Positions 24,361 through 35,430 of a stretch of 64,000 nt of DNA are shown in pieces. The notes beneath the pieces were generated by a model that ran no database searches, was not told the origin of the DNA, and was given only the letters and a program-made list of their open reading frames with translations. Position 1 is the first letter of the stretch. Each line of letters begins with the position of its first letter. The DNA comes from Collybiopsis luxurians FD-317 M1 (lineage: Eukaryota > Basidiomycota > Agaricomycetes > Agaricales > Omphalotaceae): the NCBI GenBank assembly GCA_000827265.1, contig KN834800.1:64261-128260 (forward strand). Direction: 5' to 3'. Both the position numbers and the translations under genes were made by a program.

Positions 24361-25511
24361 ATTGGTTTCACACTAGTTCCGCGGGAGAAGCAAGAAATGC
24401 TAAACGCAACTTCTCCCAGCCATTCCAGTAACCTTCCTGGAAATTCATTCATGTAGAAGGCAGAGAGAGCAAGCTAGATAACGGCTATGTGCTATTTCTA
24501 AGTAGGAGTTATCTCGACATTCAATCGACGTTTGTCTCTTTCATCCCTTCACATTGGCCCCTCAGCAGCCTTTGGGACTAGTATTGTGCTTCGCTGGAAA
24601 GCCTCATAAATAACCTGCTCATGAGTGGCCGTTGGTCTGCGTTAAATCTATACTCTGGATGCTGGCCATGCGGCCAGTACAGACCAAGTCTATTGCATTA
24701 CATCAGTGAGTACATTGTGTTACAATACAACTGTGGCTCTTCAAAAAAACCCAGGGCCACTTCGCAAATGCTTGAGAAGAACGGTCCGTGAATGCTACAT
24801 ACAAAGATCGGATCTAATACTTATGTAGTAAATTGATTGACAGGCAAGATTCAGCATTAACGACTGCGTCGGTATAGGTCGGTATCTATGTCAAGCCGAG
24901 TTACTAGGGCCATGCTTGACTTGAACTTCAAAAAAGTTAATCTTGATTCTAGAAGGGCATTTCAGATTTAGGATGACATAGTGAGGGCAATCTAGACTCA
25001 GATCTTGGGCAAGTTTCATTTCAATAGTCCGTTGTTAGGCATATCAAGTTCTTAGGATGTCGCGGGCTTTGCATATTTCCGGTGTCACAGATAAAATGTG
25101 CACAGAACTTGAAAACTCGAAAACTTTGTTCGGAATTCGGACTGTCGTGTTCAGACATACCTTCACCCTCGGATCCGATAAGATCCCTTGTTAATGAACT
25201 GGAACAGGTGAGAAGAAGAATTGAAGGAGACTGTAGCAGAGATCAAAGTTACTTTATCATCGGCAAATCTTGAAAATGAAACGAGAGATAGGCACATACA
25301 GCAATTGAGAGAGCCAGAAGAACCACAGGCTTTGCAAAAACATGAATTTGTTACTGTGGGCTGTGGATACGCTATTCAGTAAGTCGGAGACACTGTCGCG
25401 CAATAATCGACGATTTCAGTCGTGAATGGCCGAAGGTATTTGAACCCTCCACCCTCGGCTCTACTGTTCATTCTGCCCACGACCAACTGTTGTTTGTGTC
25501 CGGCTTCCATA
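24361..25511. other. Spacer without supported gene
   Basis: Mixed-composition DNA with CpG. Short open frames near 25082-25273 show no motif. The last 100-200 bases probably contain the promoter of zinc-finger gene A. Confidence 0.45.
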
Positions 25512-26477
25512 ATGAGGGCAACACCAGCTGGGGAATTCGAAAACTACATTCCGTAAGTCACATTTTCACAATCAATGTATTCTTCTTAACTTGTCCAACG
25601 AACAGTGCCGACAACTCGGAGATCCAACCAGCTCACTACCCATCTGAGGCACTCCGAACAATACAATAGTAAGCCTCCTTCACATAAATATAGCCAAAGC
25701 GATGTTGACCTACACTACAGCGACTATGGGCGGGATGACAAAACTGTAAATACCCCCAATGATCCTGGTTATACAGTCTCTTATCCGCAATACATGTGAG
25801 TTACTAATTATGCGACAATGGAAGGTCACAAAACTTACCGATACTTGCAGAAACGCCCAGAACAATGCTTTTGCTATTCAGGACAGTCAAATACCACGAG
25901 ATGGATCAGAGTCGACCATCGAGTATTATCGACTCATTCGGTATGTATTCTGCTTGATCCATATTGTCATTGGACTTAAGCATATTTATTATCAAGAGGC
26001 GGACAAGCTTCTATCCACCAAAACATTCCTGCAGCTGGACTGAACCCTTATCCCAATCATGTAGGTCAAATGAGCATAACTGACCAAAGCAGAATAGCGG
26101 CTGGCACCTCCGAGGATTTCCAGAATATATGTCGATATCGCAAAGAGGATGGGGAAGAATGTGGAGTCGCCTTAACACCGGAAAACGTTGTTGCGCATTG
26201 TGACCCTCACCTTCGCAGATTGACAAGCAGCGGGGAAAGTAACAAAGTTGTGTGCCGGTGGAACACCATAGAGGGGAGAGCGTGCACAACAATGCTGAAG
26301 AAATCTGACATGAGGAAGCATGTACATGCAAAACATCATACCATCAAGCACCATTGCCCTCTTTGTGGAAGAAGGATGACATTGAGGAAAGATGCAATTA
26401 AGGGACATTTGAAGAAGGAGCATGAGTATACGGAAACACAGGCAGAGAGTTATGCTGCTAAAAAAATGGGATTTTAA
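25512..26477 (+). CDS. C2H2 zinc-finger protein, gene A
   Basis: Small spliced gene coding for a probable nuclear zinc-finger protein. Exon 1 (25512-25552) starts MRATPAGEFENYIP. Exon 2 starts at 25606. A type-1 exon (about 25851-25940, NAQNNAFAIQDSQIPRDG) and the terminal exon (about 25998-26477) follow, with introns of 50-60 nt. The terminal exon begins GQASIHQNIPAAGLNPYPNH and carries three finger-like units: CRYR...HCDPHL, CRWNTIEGRACTTMLKK followed by H-x3-H, and HCPLCGRRMTLRKDAIKGHL. The ATG at 26070 lies inside this exon and is not the real start. A 25-nt oddity near 25665-25690 leaves the exon 2/3 join uncertain. Three paralogues lie downstream at 33.1, 39.5 and 45.2 kb. No target is known. 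Confidence 0.7.
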
Positions 26478-26940
26478 ACAAGGTATGCTGTATGGCTTCA
26501 ACATGCCATTCACAGACTCAATCGACAGGCCGAAATGTACCTCATGTGTAATGAAAGTGTTGTACTAGACATTTAGAACGTTTGAATTGATGCATGTGAA
26601 GCAAGTTCAGAAAGAACGCTCTTTCTGAGTGGGGAACGCTGTACATATACGATAGGACAGCTTGCGGGCCTTGGGATTGCCTCCTCAAGGATGTAACAAG
26701 GGAGGAAAGTATTGACTAGCCCCCCAAAACCGGAGACCAAGCGAGTTATTTTTCTTTTGCAAAGTGGATTGTAAATTCGATATGCAGGTCGTTGGAGCGC
26801 CGACGCAACTGGGCGCCAAACCAGATTGCATCCTTGACTTTTTCATTCCCGCGGCAACTTGCATCTGCCTCTGGTACTCCCCAAAGGATGCCCAGCTATC
26901 TTTCTTGGAACAAATTCTACGAGGATATTTTGGCTCACCT
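26478..26940. other. 3' flank of zinc-finger gene A
   Basis: No further gene is supported. The open frames across 26685-27129 overlap the end of the next repeat and have no family motif. Confidence 0.4.
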
Positions 26941-27008
26941 AACATGCTTTGGAAATTGATACGGTGGTTTGATATTGCAAGGAATCGAATGGGCATGCAG
27001 AGACCTCT

Positions 27009-28323
27009 CACTACGCAGAACCCAAAAAATTACATGCGAAAAATTATGCGTAAAATATATAGGAAAAAGTATGACTTTTTCGACATATTTTTCGGACCCA
27101 ATTTCGCTCGACAAAGGAAAGGAAATTGAATTCCTATTGCGGTGTAAATCCCGCCTGAAAACAATGTGCTTTTACGCACATGAAAGAAGCCCTTTTACGC
27201 GCGTAAAAGCATATCTTTTACGGCTGAAAAAGAAATTGGGACCTTATCGGGACTTCAGGTCCCGATAAGTGGGTCATTGTCGGGTCCAATTGCTATTTTC
27301 GTCAAGGTGTACTTAGGCTACCAGAAAATGATCAGGCTATCGGATGGGACAAATCAACAAAAAATCAGTCAGAAATGAAATGAACACCAAATGANNNNNN
27401 NNNNNNNNNNNNNNNNNNNNNNNNNNNNNNNNNNNNNNNNNNNNNNNNNNNNNNNNNNNNNNNNNNNNNNNNNNNNNNNNNNNNNNNNNNNNNNNNNNNN
27501 NNNNNNNNNNNNNNNNNNNNNNNNNNNNNNNNNNNNNNNNNNNNNNNNNNNNNNNNNNNNNNNNNNNNNNNNNNNNNNNNNNNNNNNNNNNNNNNNNNNN
27601 NNNNNNNNNNNNNNNNNNNNNNNNNNNNNNNNNNNNNNNNNNNNNNNNNNNNNNNNNNNNNNNNNNNNNNNNNNNNNNNNNNNNNNNNNNNNNNNNNNNN
27701 NNNNNNNNNNNNNNNNNNNAGGTGTACTTAGGCTACCAGAAAATGATCAGGCTATCGGATGGGACAAATCAACAAAAAATCAGTCAGAAATGAAATGAAC
27801 ACCAAATGACGAAAGGCTACTTTTTTGAGATGAGTGGTTCTGAATAGCCAGCTGGCTTTAGCTCGATAATACTTGGTATATGATTGAGTGGCATTATTTT
27901 TTTTGCATTATCCTTTGATTACATATGTATTCATCATGTAGCTACTTTCCTGCGCCTCCCGCCACCACCATGGCATTATCTTTTCTTACAACTTACCGGA
28001 AACTTACCGCATAATGGGGAAAATACCCAACAAGAATGGAAGTTGGCCCCGACAATGACCCACTTATCGGGACCTGAAGTCCCGACAAGGTCCCAATTTC
28101 TTTTTCAGCCGTAAAAGATATGCTTTCACGCGCATAAAAGGGCTTCTTTCACGTGCGTAAAAGCACATTGTTTTCAGGCGGGATTTACACCGCAATAGGA
28201 ATTCAATTTCCTTTCCTTTGTCGAGCGAAATTGGGTCCGAAAAATATGTCGAAAAAGTCATACTTTTTCCTATATATTTTACGCATCATTTTTCGCACGT
28301 CATTTTTTGGGTTCTGCGTAGTG
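27009..28323. mobile_element. CACTA-type MITE with 280-bp inverted repeats and TCT target duplication
   Basis: The element begins CACTACGCAGAACCC at 27009 and ends GGGTTCTGCGTAGTG at 28323. The inverted repeats extend about 280 bp (27009-27290 and 28040-28323) with few mismatches. A 3-bp direct repeat TCT lies at 27006-27008 and 28324-28326, as expected for CACTA elements. No transposase is visible, though 325 bp of the interior are unsequenced. Its ends differ from those of the CACTA-like element at 10.1-16.9 kb, so that element is not an obvious source of transposase. Confidence 0.85.
27395..27719. other. Assembly gap, 325 N
   Basis: Unsequenced bases inside the MITE. About 90 bp immediately before the gap (27304-27394) are repeated immediately after it (27720-27809), so the gap may be an artefact or may hide a tandem repeat. 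Confidence 0.95.
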
Positions 28324-28514
28324 TCTTGGAACGGGTTTACCTGCGCATACTTTGTCAATTAGGCTCAATCTGTTCTCGGTGAACTTGGTCAACTCGATGC
28401 AGTTCAAGTCCTGCAAGTCTTCTGACATGACGAAGGCTCGACTCTGATGTCTCCTGCTCTTCAGGTGGCAGGAATGGGATGGGTAAGAAAATTTTGAATT
28501 ACTCAATGAAAACG

Positions 28515-28745
28515 CTTCAGAAATTGATACGGCGGCTTGATATTGCACAGAGTTGGCTACGCAGGGCCCGATGGACCAGTAGATCCAATATGGTACTTAC
28601 CTGCGCGTTTTCGATTAAACTCAATTGGTTCTCGGTGAACTTGATCAACTCAGCGACTCAAGAGTTGTCTTATGCGGTCGCGAAAGCTCGACTACGAGGT
28701 CTCTCGCTCTTCAAATGGCCAGGAGGAATGGGATCCGCCATTGTT
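28515..28745 (+). pseudogene. PPR-like fragment, tandem copy without the MITE
   Basis: Direct repeat of the split fragment at 26945-28480, here uninterrupted. It contains GAAATTGATACGGCGGC, TACCTGCGCG and GGTTCTCGGTGAACTTGATC, and decodes in broken frames to an LNSIGSR...EEWD pattern that corresponds to the LLSMEEWG exon of the fuller copy. Confidence 0.55.
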
Positions 28746-28966
28746 GACTGGGGGGGTTGGCTTCGGGAAAACCAGATATATACATAGTGCTATGTCCAGG
28801 TTCGATGTCCTGGTTCAATATATATACATCCCGCGCCGTTCTGGCCTGCAATTGCACCATCGACGGTCCATTCATCAGTCCCGTCAGAATTTGTTGTACA
28901 GAATGGAGTCTTTTGACTCATACTCGTTGGCCAGCTCATCAGGTATTCCGCTCTCCATATATCACG

Positions 28967-29850
28967 ATGGCTTCTTCCCCTACTGCTTCCAGTTTGCTTC
29001 ATCGTATGTCCTTTTCGTTGCAGCTGTCGGATGTGTATAATGAATATATTCGTCAATAAAACAGCTTCACTTGGTAGACAAGCTGAATCTCAAGACTCTA
29101 TTCCGTTCCAGCTTCATTCTCTACCCAAGTTAAACAGCTCTATCCTCTGCTTGGCTGCCAACGACGCGTATATATTATATATTTTCCGGAAATCAGGATA
29201 ACGATATTCTGGTCAGTTTTGGTCGCGTGCTCTGACCGTGCTCTTGTTTAGGTTCCTCGTCATTGTAGGTTTGGGACAAGAAGACATTTGAACTCAAAGC
29301 GACGCTGAAGGGTCATACGAGGAGTGTTCTGGCTCTAGTTTATGCAGAGGATAAAAAGTGGCTGTTTAGTTCTTCAGGTGCGGAGTTTCTGACTGCGACA
29401 CAGACGTTGAACTCATCGCTGCTTGCCACTTTACAGGAGACAGTACAGTCCGAGTATGGTCCACAATCACTCTCAAACCAGTCTACATCATCGACACATA
29501 CACTGAAACCTGCGCAGGAGACCTGTTCTCCATTGCCTGGTGCAAGAGGTTTCAAACAATCTACATTGGGTGCCAGAATACCTCCCTTCAAAGATTCACT
29601 TTTCCATCGTCCTCCAACTTTGACTGTTGCTCCGGCACGACAGCGCCCAACGACTCTTTCATCCGCAAAGCCCACAAGTTCTTCGACAGCTACCTACAGC
29701 TCGAACGCAGATCTGCAGATCCAAATGCCAACAATCTGCAAACGAATCCCCTTTTAAGAGGCGAATTTGAGGAGCCTGAAGCTCCGAGGCTGGGTGTACC
29801 CTCGACGAACGTCATAGAATCGGAAAATTTTGGGCATATCTATTTGGGTG
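28967..29850 (+). pseudogene. DUG2: DUG2-like WD40 N-terminal fragment
   Basis: DUG2 with DUG3 forms the cytosolic complex that starts glutathione breakdown in fungi. Dug2 has an N-terminal WD40 part and a C-terminal M20 peptidase part. Here only WD40 sequence is seen: MASSPTASSLLHRMSFS at 28967, SLPKLNSSILCLAANDAY (about 29115-29170), VWDKKTFELKATLKGHTRSV (29262-29320), then after an intron DSTVRVWSTITLKPVYIID and AGDLFSIAWCKRFQTIYIGC (to about 29570), ending at a donor near 29849. Introns 29210-29261 and 29380-29436 have GT-AG ends. A stop at about 29057 and a shift in a TATATATTATATAT run near 29170 break it. No peptidase domain follows; 30105 is already the PPR-like gene. Confidence 0.65.
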
Positions 29851-30104
29851 AGTTGCTCTGCTTACAAGTGGTGTCCAAGGACGTTGCGAGAGTTATGCGC
29901 GTTGTGCCCAGGAAATCATGACAGAACATTTCGAGTAACTTCAAATACAATATGCGGGTAAAGCAACTACACTGATTGTTAAAGCGCAGGAATACTCGCA
30001 CAGAGCACCTCAGGACGAGATGAAATAGGTTTAGCAGCCAAACGCAATGGGCGCTCAATTCTCGCTCAATTGCGTTCAAAAAACTGCCCTGTTTTCTCCT
30101 CCCT

Positions 30105-32500
30105 ATGCTACCTCTGATGCTGCTGGACTATACATTATCCCGTATATCGACACCCCGCACCTTCTGTCGACATGCGTACCTGCCACGTCGTCTAACAAAT
30201 GCCGCATTAGCTGTCAAATCCAGTGAGCCCGTAATATTGAATGATTCAGCCGCTTCGTTAGGTGCTACTAGTTAAGTGTTCCCTTTCTATTCTCACTTGC
30301 ATATCTCTTATACATTATGCAGAGGTAGGAGGAATCCACTCAGTTCTAATGCTCTTAAAGTAAGAGATGGTACGAATCCTTCGATTGCCGGAGCTTCAGA
30401 ACTGGCTCAGAGAGTGAGGGCACTGCAAAGGGCAGTTGACGAAATGGTGAGAACGGTTTTTTTTTTTTTACTTTTACCGTATTTCGATTTCTAAAGCAGC
30501 CATCAAGACGCCGTGTTTGAGCCTCCATTCTTAGAACAGGATTTGATGACTTCCTACGAGGACATTTTAGCACACCCGGAAGCTCTGGAGCCTGCTCAGA
30601 GCGGGAATGTGCCAGAAATAAATGTGGAGGCTCGATATCACGAAAATTTGGCCGCTGTGGAAGCGGTAGATCAGCGGCTCAGATCTAGTGTGAACCAGCC
30701 ATCTAGACTGACCATGGCACTTCCGGAGGAACCGGGGGCATATGCAGAGACTTCCCAAGACGAGAAACACCGAGCTATTAACGCGTGGTCAATCATATAC
30801 GGTCGATTCTAGGTGCACTCGACCAACTCGACGTGGATATCAAGTCTTCCGACGAGGACTCGACTGCGCTGTCTCTTGCTCTTCTTTCGATGGAGGAATG
30901 GGGTGCCGTGCTTAGGTGCTCAGTGAGTAATTCTTCTTCGTGATTTTCTGTATTTTGATCCGTCTCTTAGTTATATGCTCGAGATACTCGAAGTGTAGAG
31001 GTATTGAAAGAACTCATGAAGGTAAGACATTAAACATAAAGTCTGAAAGTGTATTCATTTTTTCGTTTAGCAAGCGAGCAGCAACGTCATCTACATATCA
31101 AAGTGCACAATGCCACCCCCACCTATTCAATCCCTTCCTCGGCCCTGTCTGTCTTTTAGCTTTTGAAAACCAATCTCTAACTCCACTGTCATTCGCCACA
31201 TCTTCACAGTACATGATTCCGTATCCCATGCTCAAGCATGGGACCTTTTCTCTCACATGAGATATGTCGCCCATCCCACCCCAGATGCCCACCTCTACAC
31301 TCGAATGATCCATTCATGTGCATCTCCCTCTATCACATTGCGCTCCTCTGACCCAGCGTGTGCTCGATCTCTGGACTGACATGACCATCGACCATAACAT
31401 CCCACCCTCCTCTGAAACATGGAACGCTGTCATCCTTGCTTGCGCTCGTTTAGGGAGGAAAGCCTGTTTGCGTGAGGCGTTCAAACTGGCGAAAGAGATG
31501 TTGAACCGAGACGCGTATGGGTACTCCGCGTACACGCCGGATGAAAGAACGTTTTGCGCGCCGGGGTCGAAGAGGAGTGGGGATTTTACCAAAGCAAGCT
31601 AGATTTGCAGGCATATGGATGTGAAGATTGATGAAGAAGTTATGATGCATGTTTTGCATGCGTATGCGTCGTATCGGCTACCTTTCAGGAGAAGTCTGGC
31701 TCGGGTTGTTGAAGATGTTCTCTTGAGACTGGGTATCGGGCCCGGCATCGGTTCCGAACGCGAGATTGTCATCGGCTCCGAACACGAGCTTGCGTGCTTC
31801 TCAGTCGTTGCCTGCATTCACCCATGTTCTTCCTCAAAGCAGCACCAAGGTCATCGCAGAGGTTGAGATCCTCTTCAATCGCTTGTTGCACGAAACCGGT
31901 GTCCGCTCGGATGTATCACTCGATGATGGCGATGTATTCCAATATTTAGGGAAATTCAGCGGTATCAAGCTCACGACACAGCTTGTCAGTTCGTATTTAT
32001 CCGTTCACTACATGCATAATCCTCGTCATACATCGAAGGATCTATTTTGGCGTGTCTTCGGGGAAATTGGTGTGGAGAGGGATGGAAGGACGTATATGGA
32101 GGCTTTGGAGCGCTGTGCGTCGTCGAAAAAGGTTGAGCGTGATTTGGCGTTGAGGTTTGCAGAAGAGTTGTTTGAAAAGTGGAAAGGGGTGGAGAAAGAT
32201 ACTAGCCAGGAGATTTCGCTGCGGATTATCGAGAGGGCTCACGTTGCACTCGTCAGAATATTGACGCTGTAGGTTTTGAATTTTTACATTCTTTCGATTT
32301 TATACTCATTATTTGCAGTACGGAAAATCTCGATCGAGCCATGGAACATCTACCTGCTTTCGTCAAATGGTATCCTGCATCTGCAATATAGGATCCTGCT
32401 AGTTTCGTCAAATCTTCGATGCACGCCACACGAACATCTAGTTCGATTGACTTCTCAGGTAGAGATACCCGACCGGTGCATTCCGCGATTCGACGTTTAG
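30105..32500 (+). pseudogene. PPR-like mitochondrial gene, most complete copy (B)
   Basis: Starts at 30105 with an arginine-rich, acid-free leader (MLPLMLLDYTLSRISTPRTF) that looks like a mitochondrial presequence. After an intron (30272-30322) come helical exons: ASELAQRVRALQRAVDEM, DLMTSYEDILAHPEALEPAQ, and, after a frameshift near 30780, HIRSILGALDQLDVDIKSSD and LALLSMEEWGAVL. Two PPR-like helix pairs follow at 31230-31500 (PDAHLYTRMIHSCASPS, then a shift near 31360, PPSSETWNAVILACARLGRK), then YLSVHYMHNPRHTSKDLFWR and NLDRAMEHL near the end. Known PPR proteins act on organellar RNA. A large middle part is deleted near 31080-31200. Frameshifts make this copy non-functional. I identify the family from motif pattern and remembered homologues, not from a search. 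Confidence 0.65.
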
Positions 32501-33100
32501 TACTGTGTTACAAACATAGTCCAGTGAACAACCGTAGTAGGGTGAGGTGAGGGAGAGCGGGGGAGGGCGAAGGGTGAACCTTAATGTAAAGGTTGGGCAG
32601 AGGGCAAATAGCAGCTTGGTTTTACTTGTCGAATAGCCCTATGGATAATCCATACTTACCCCCTTCGAGATAAACAATCAAGACAGGACAACCTGGGTTT
32701 AAATATTTACATACTCGGCTCCGAATATGGTAACGGTTTTCAAAAGTACACTTTAGTGTAACAAAGTTTGACAGGATTCTGAATAAAAGTGCCCTGATTT
32801 TACAAGTCTGACAAAGTTTCTCAAGTTGCGACATAATTTTCACTTTGGGTTTTTCCTGAACAGTTTAGACTCGGAATACTCACTGAGCTAGAGACTCCCC
32901 TCTATCCGCTAAGTAATGTCGTACTCGGTTGAGAGAGATTCAAGAGACAGGCTGCAACCACGTACGCCGGTCATTCAGAAAAGCCAGACGAATAAGGAAT
33001 ATGTTTGTCCAGAATCATAAACTATTTAACCCTACGCACTTGAATCTGCTCACCATATCTCTCCCGACTGCTTTCGTCTTCAGCTTTCTGTCATAAATAT
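32501..33100. other. Spacer between PPR copy B and zinc-finger gene B
   Basis: No supported gene. It probably includes the promoter of the zinc-finger gene that follows. Confidence 0.4.
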
Positions 33101-33104
33101 AACT

Positions 33105-35095
33105 CGGGCTGCACTATTCGAGGAACTCGAAAACCACTTTCTGCGAGTCTTATCCTGATAGTGGATGTATTCTTCCTCACAGTCCAACAGTGCAGAGATT
33201 CATCATTCCCGCCCGCCTGAGGCAGTCTCGACGATGTATGACTGCAGCGACTATGGGCAGGATGTGGAGAGCTTTTTGGCTTCCAGGGATCCTGAATACC
33301 TAGGAGTTGTTCCGCAATCTTTGTCAATTCTCGAGTATGCAACGGCCGAATATGGCAAAACTTGCGGAGCGCCACGCACACAGGATAGCGCTTTCCCCGT
33401 TGAGAGCGGTCAGATACCACTCAGTGAGATGAAGAAGAACGGAGACTATGATCGACTCCCTCGGTAAACTTATTACCAATCTGTATTGTCGCCGGACTTA
33501 CACAAACTAACGAAGGGACGAACAAACTCCTCACTACCCGGACATTGTCTTCGCCGAAACAAACGCGTATCCCAGTCCTGCAGATATCTCGAGTGGCACT
33601 GGCCCAGCACACAGGAAAGAACGCGGGACCGCCTTGGCAATGGGATATGGATCTGGGGATTCACCGTTTTCGTGAGTTACCGACTATGCAACAGTCGCAT
33701 ATTACAAAAAAAAACTTACTGAAAACTTGCAGAGATTTAGCCACACAGAATCGCGCATTATCCTTCGAGGGCAGTCAGATCCTATACATGAATTCATTCG
33801 CTCAGTAAGTGTTCCGCCGGACACTTATTGTCTTCAGACTTACAAAATACTGATCAAGGAGCGGACAAGCTTCTCACTACGAGAACGTTGTCGCTGGCAG
33901 ATCAGACGCATGTCCTCCTCCTGCAGATGTCATGGCCGGCACTCGCCCAGTAGACAGGCACGGATGGGGGACCACCTTGACACTAGGGGATGGATCTAAG
34001 CATTTATCCATCCCTCTACGAACTTGGTGAGTTACCGAGTGAATATTTTTTTGAAAACTTACCGAATACTTGCAGGCAGTCATCTACACAGAACAGCGGT
34101 TCTCCCATCGAGGGCGCTCAGGTTCAATACCCGGAGTTTCAAGAGAATGTCAGTTTTGATAACTGGTTCTCTCGGTAAATTTCTATTTGACCCGTATTGT
34201 CGTCGGACTTACGACACGCTGATCAAGGGGCGGACAAGCTTCTCATTACGAGAACGTTGTCGCTGCAAATGCGTATTCTCCTCTTCCTGCGGATATCGTG
34301 GGCGCCACCGACCCAGCGGACTGGCAAGAACGCGGAACTGTCTTGACAGTGGGGTATGGATCTAATGTTCCACTGTTATTGTGAGTGAGCAAGTGTGCAA
34401 CAGTTGAAAATTACATGAAAACTTACTGTATACTTTCAGAGAGTCAGACGCACAGAACGGCTTTCTCATTAGGGGCAGTCGGATACCACACACTGGGAAG
34501 GACCTTAATCAGCTCACGCGGTGAATTTTCTACTTGATTTATAATGTCGTCGGACTTACACAAACTAATCAAGAGTCGAACGAGCTCCTCGCCACCACAA
34601 CTTTCTCGCTGGCGAATCAAGCCTGAATCCCAGTCTTGGACAGGGCGTGAGTGTCGCTAGTCAAGCAGCCAACACCAGCGAGGGCTCCCACGATATATGC
34701 CGATTTTCTACAGCGGATGGGCAAAGATGCAGTGAGCCCTTGCATCCGAAAAATGTTGTCTCGCATTACGACGATCATCTTGGGCAGTTGGTAAGAGGGA
34801 CAGATGATCGATTTGGGTGTGTGTGTTTGAATCTGAATGGGACAACGTGCAGCCACACCACGCGGAACATAGCTGACCTGAGAAAGCATGCGCACGCACG
34901 ACACCATATAGTTAAGTTTTCTTGCCCGGAGTGCGGAGCGAAGAAGACGTTCAGGAAAGATGTCATCAAGGCACATTTAAAGAAGCACGGGTGGGGGGAA
35001 AAGGAGGCGGACGCCCGAGCGGCTAAAACGATGAGCATCCGACGAGACAAACATCGGAGCTTGGTCGGAGCAACGTCTAACGCGACTAGGCGCTA
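33105..35095 (+). CDS. C2H2 zinc-finger gene B with amplified exon pairs
   Basis: Paralogue of gene A. The terminal exon (about 34577-35095) reads LAGESSLNPSLGQGVSVASQ, then finger-like units CRFSTADGQRC...H, CVCLNLNGTTCSHTT...H-x3-H and FSCPECGAKKTFRKDVIKAH. Upstream, a type-1 exon of about 25-33 residues (AQN/TQD...QIP) and a type-2 exon of about 50 residues (PHYPDIVFAETNAYPSPADI) alternate at about 350-bp spacing. Type 1 lies near 33372-33463, 33731-33803, 34077-34172 and 34440-34521; type 2 near 33517-33670, 33859-34025 and 34227-34378. Gene A has a single pair. At the position of gene A's ATG this copy reads ATA (about 33099), and its first donor is GC rather than GT, so the native start may be lost. 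It may be a degenerate gene. Confidence 0.6.
33463..34577 (+). repeat. 350-bp tandem repeat of exon-intron pairs
   Basis: Four successive units begin at the donor-side motif CGGTAAAC/CAGTAAGT/CGGTAAAT/CGGTGAAT at about 33464, 33804, 34173 and 34522. They share introns with a TCGGACTTACA block and exons with the GGGCGGACAAGCTTCT and GAACGTTGTCGC blocks. Unit spacing is about 340-370 bp. The repeat covers both exons and introns, so it arose at the DNA level. Confidence 0.85.
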
Positions 35096-35199
35096 AACGA
35101 CAGCGAGAGATGAAATGCTCCGAAACCATGAAGCGATGTCAATCTACGTTCTTCATTCGTAGATATAAAGTTCAAGGACATAAATTAGTATTACTCATA

Positions 35200-35430
35200 A
35201 CGGTTTACCGTACGTGTAATAATAGGTGTAGCAACCGCATCGAAACTCAGCATACTATTCTTTATTTCCCTAGTTTTCTGTCCCTTGCTCAGACGGCACT
35301 TTTGTTAGAAGATACAACCTCAGAACTCTATTCGAACCGTGTTGTGAATATTTGCACACGACATGAGGCGTCGTTCCCTGAGGCCCGGATGCTGGTTCAG
35401 ATTCAGATTCAGATTCACGACACTCTTTAC
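35200..35430. repeat. Duplicated non-coding segment, copy 1
   Basis: Similar to 37360-37570 in the same orientation. Shared landmarks include GGTGTA(A/G)CAACC-type sequence, CTCAGAACT(C/T)TATTCG, a CCCGGGGCCTGGATG / GAGGCCCGGATG block and a GATTCAGATTCAG run. No gene is visible in it, so it may be a 3' flank carried along in the duplications of this island. Confidence 0.5.

Larger units (their letters stand above)
26945..28480 (+). pseudogene. PPR-like fragment split by a MITE
   Basis: The two ends, 26945-27008 and 28324-28480, together match the tandem neighbour at 28515-28745. Shared landmarks are GAAATTGATACGG, TTGATATTGCA, TACCTGCGC and GTTCTCGGTGAACTTG. The right part decodes as QSVLGELGQLDA, the same exon that reads HIRSILGALDQLDVDIKSSD at 30.8 kb in the fuller PPR-like copy. 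The fragment is degenerate, with several stops. Confidence 0.55.

Noticed and set aside
26070..26072. ATG at 26070 as start of zinc-finger gene A
   Set aside because: The frame extends upstream to an acceptor near 25997 with sequence conserved in gene B, so it is an internal methionine.
27391..27798. Open frame across the N run
   Set aside because: Most of it is unsequenced bases.
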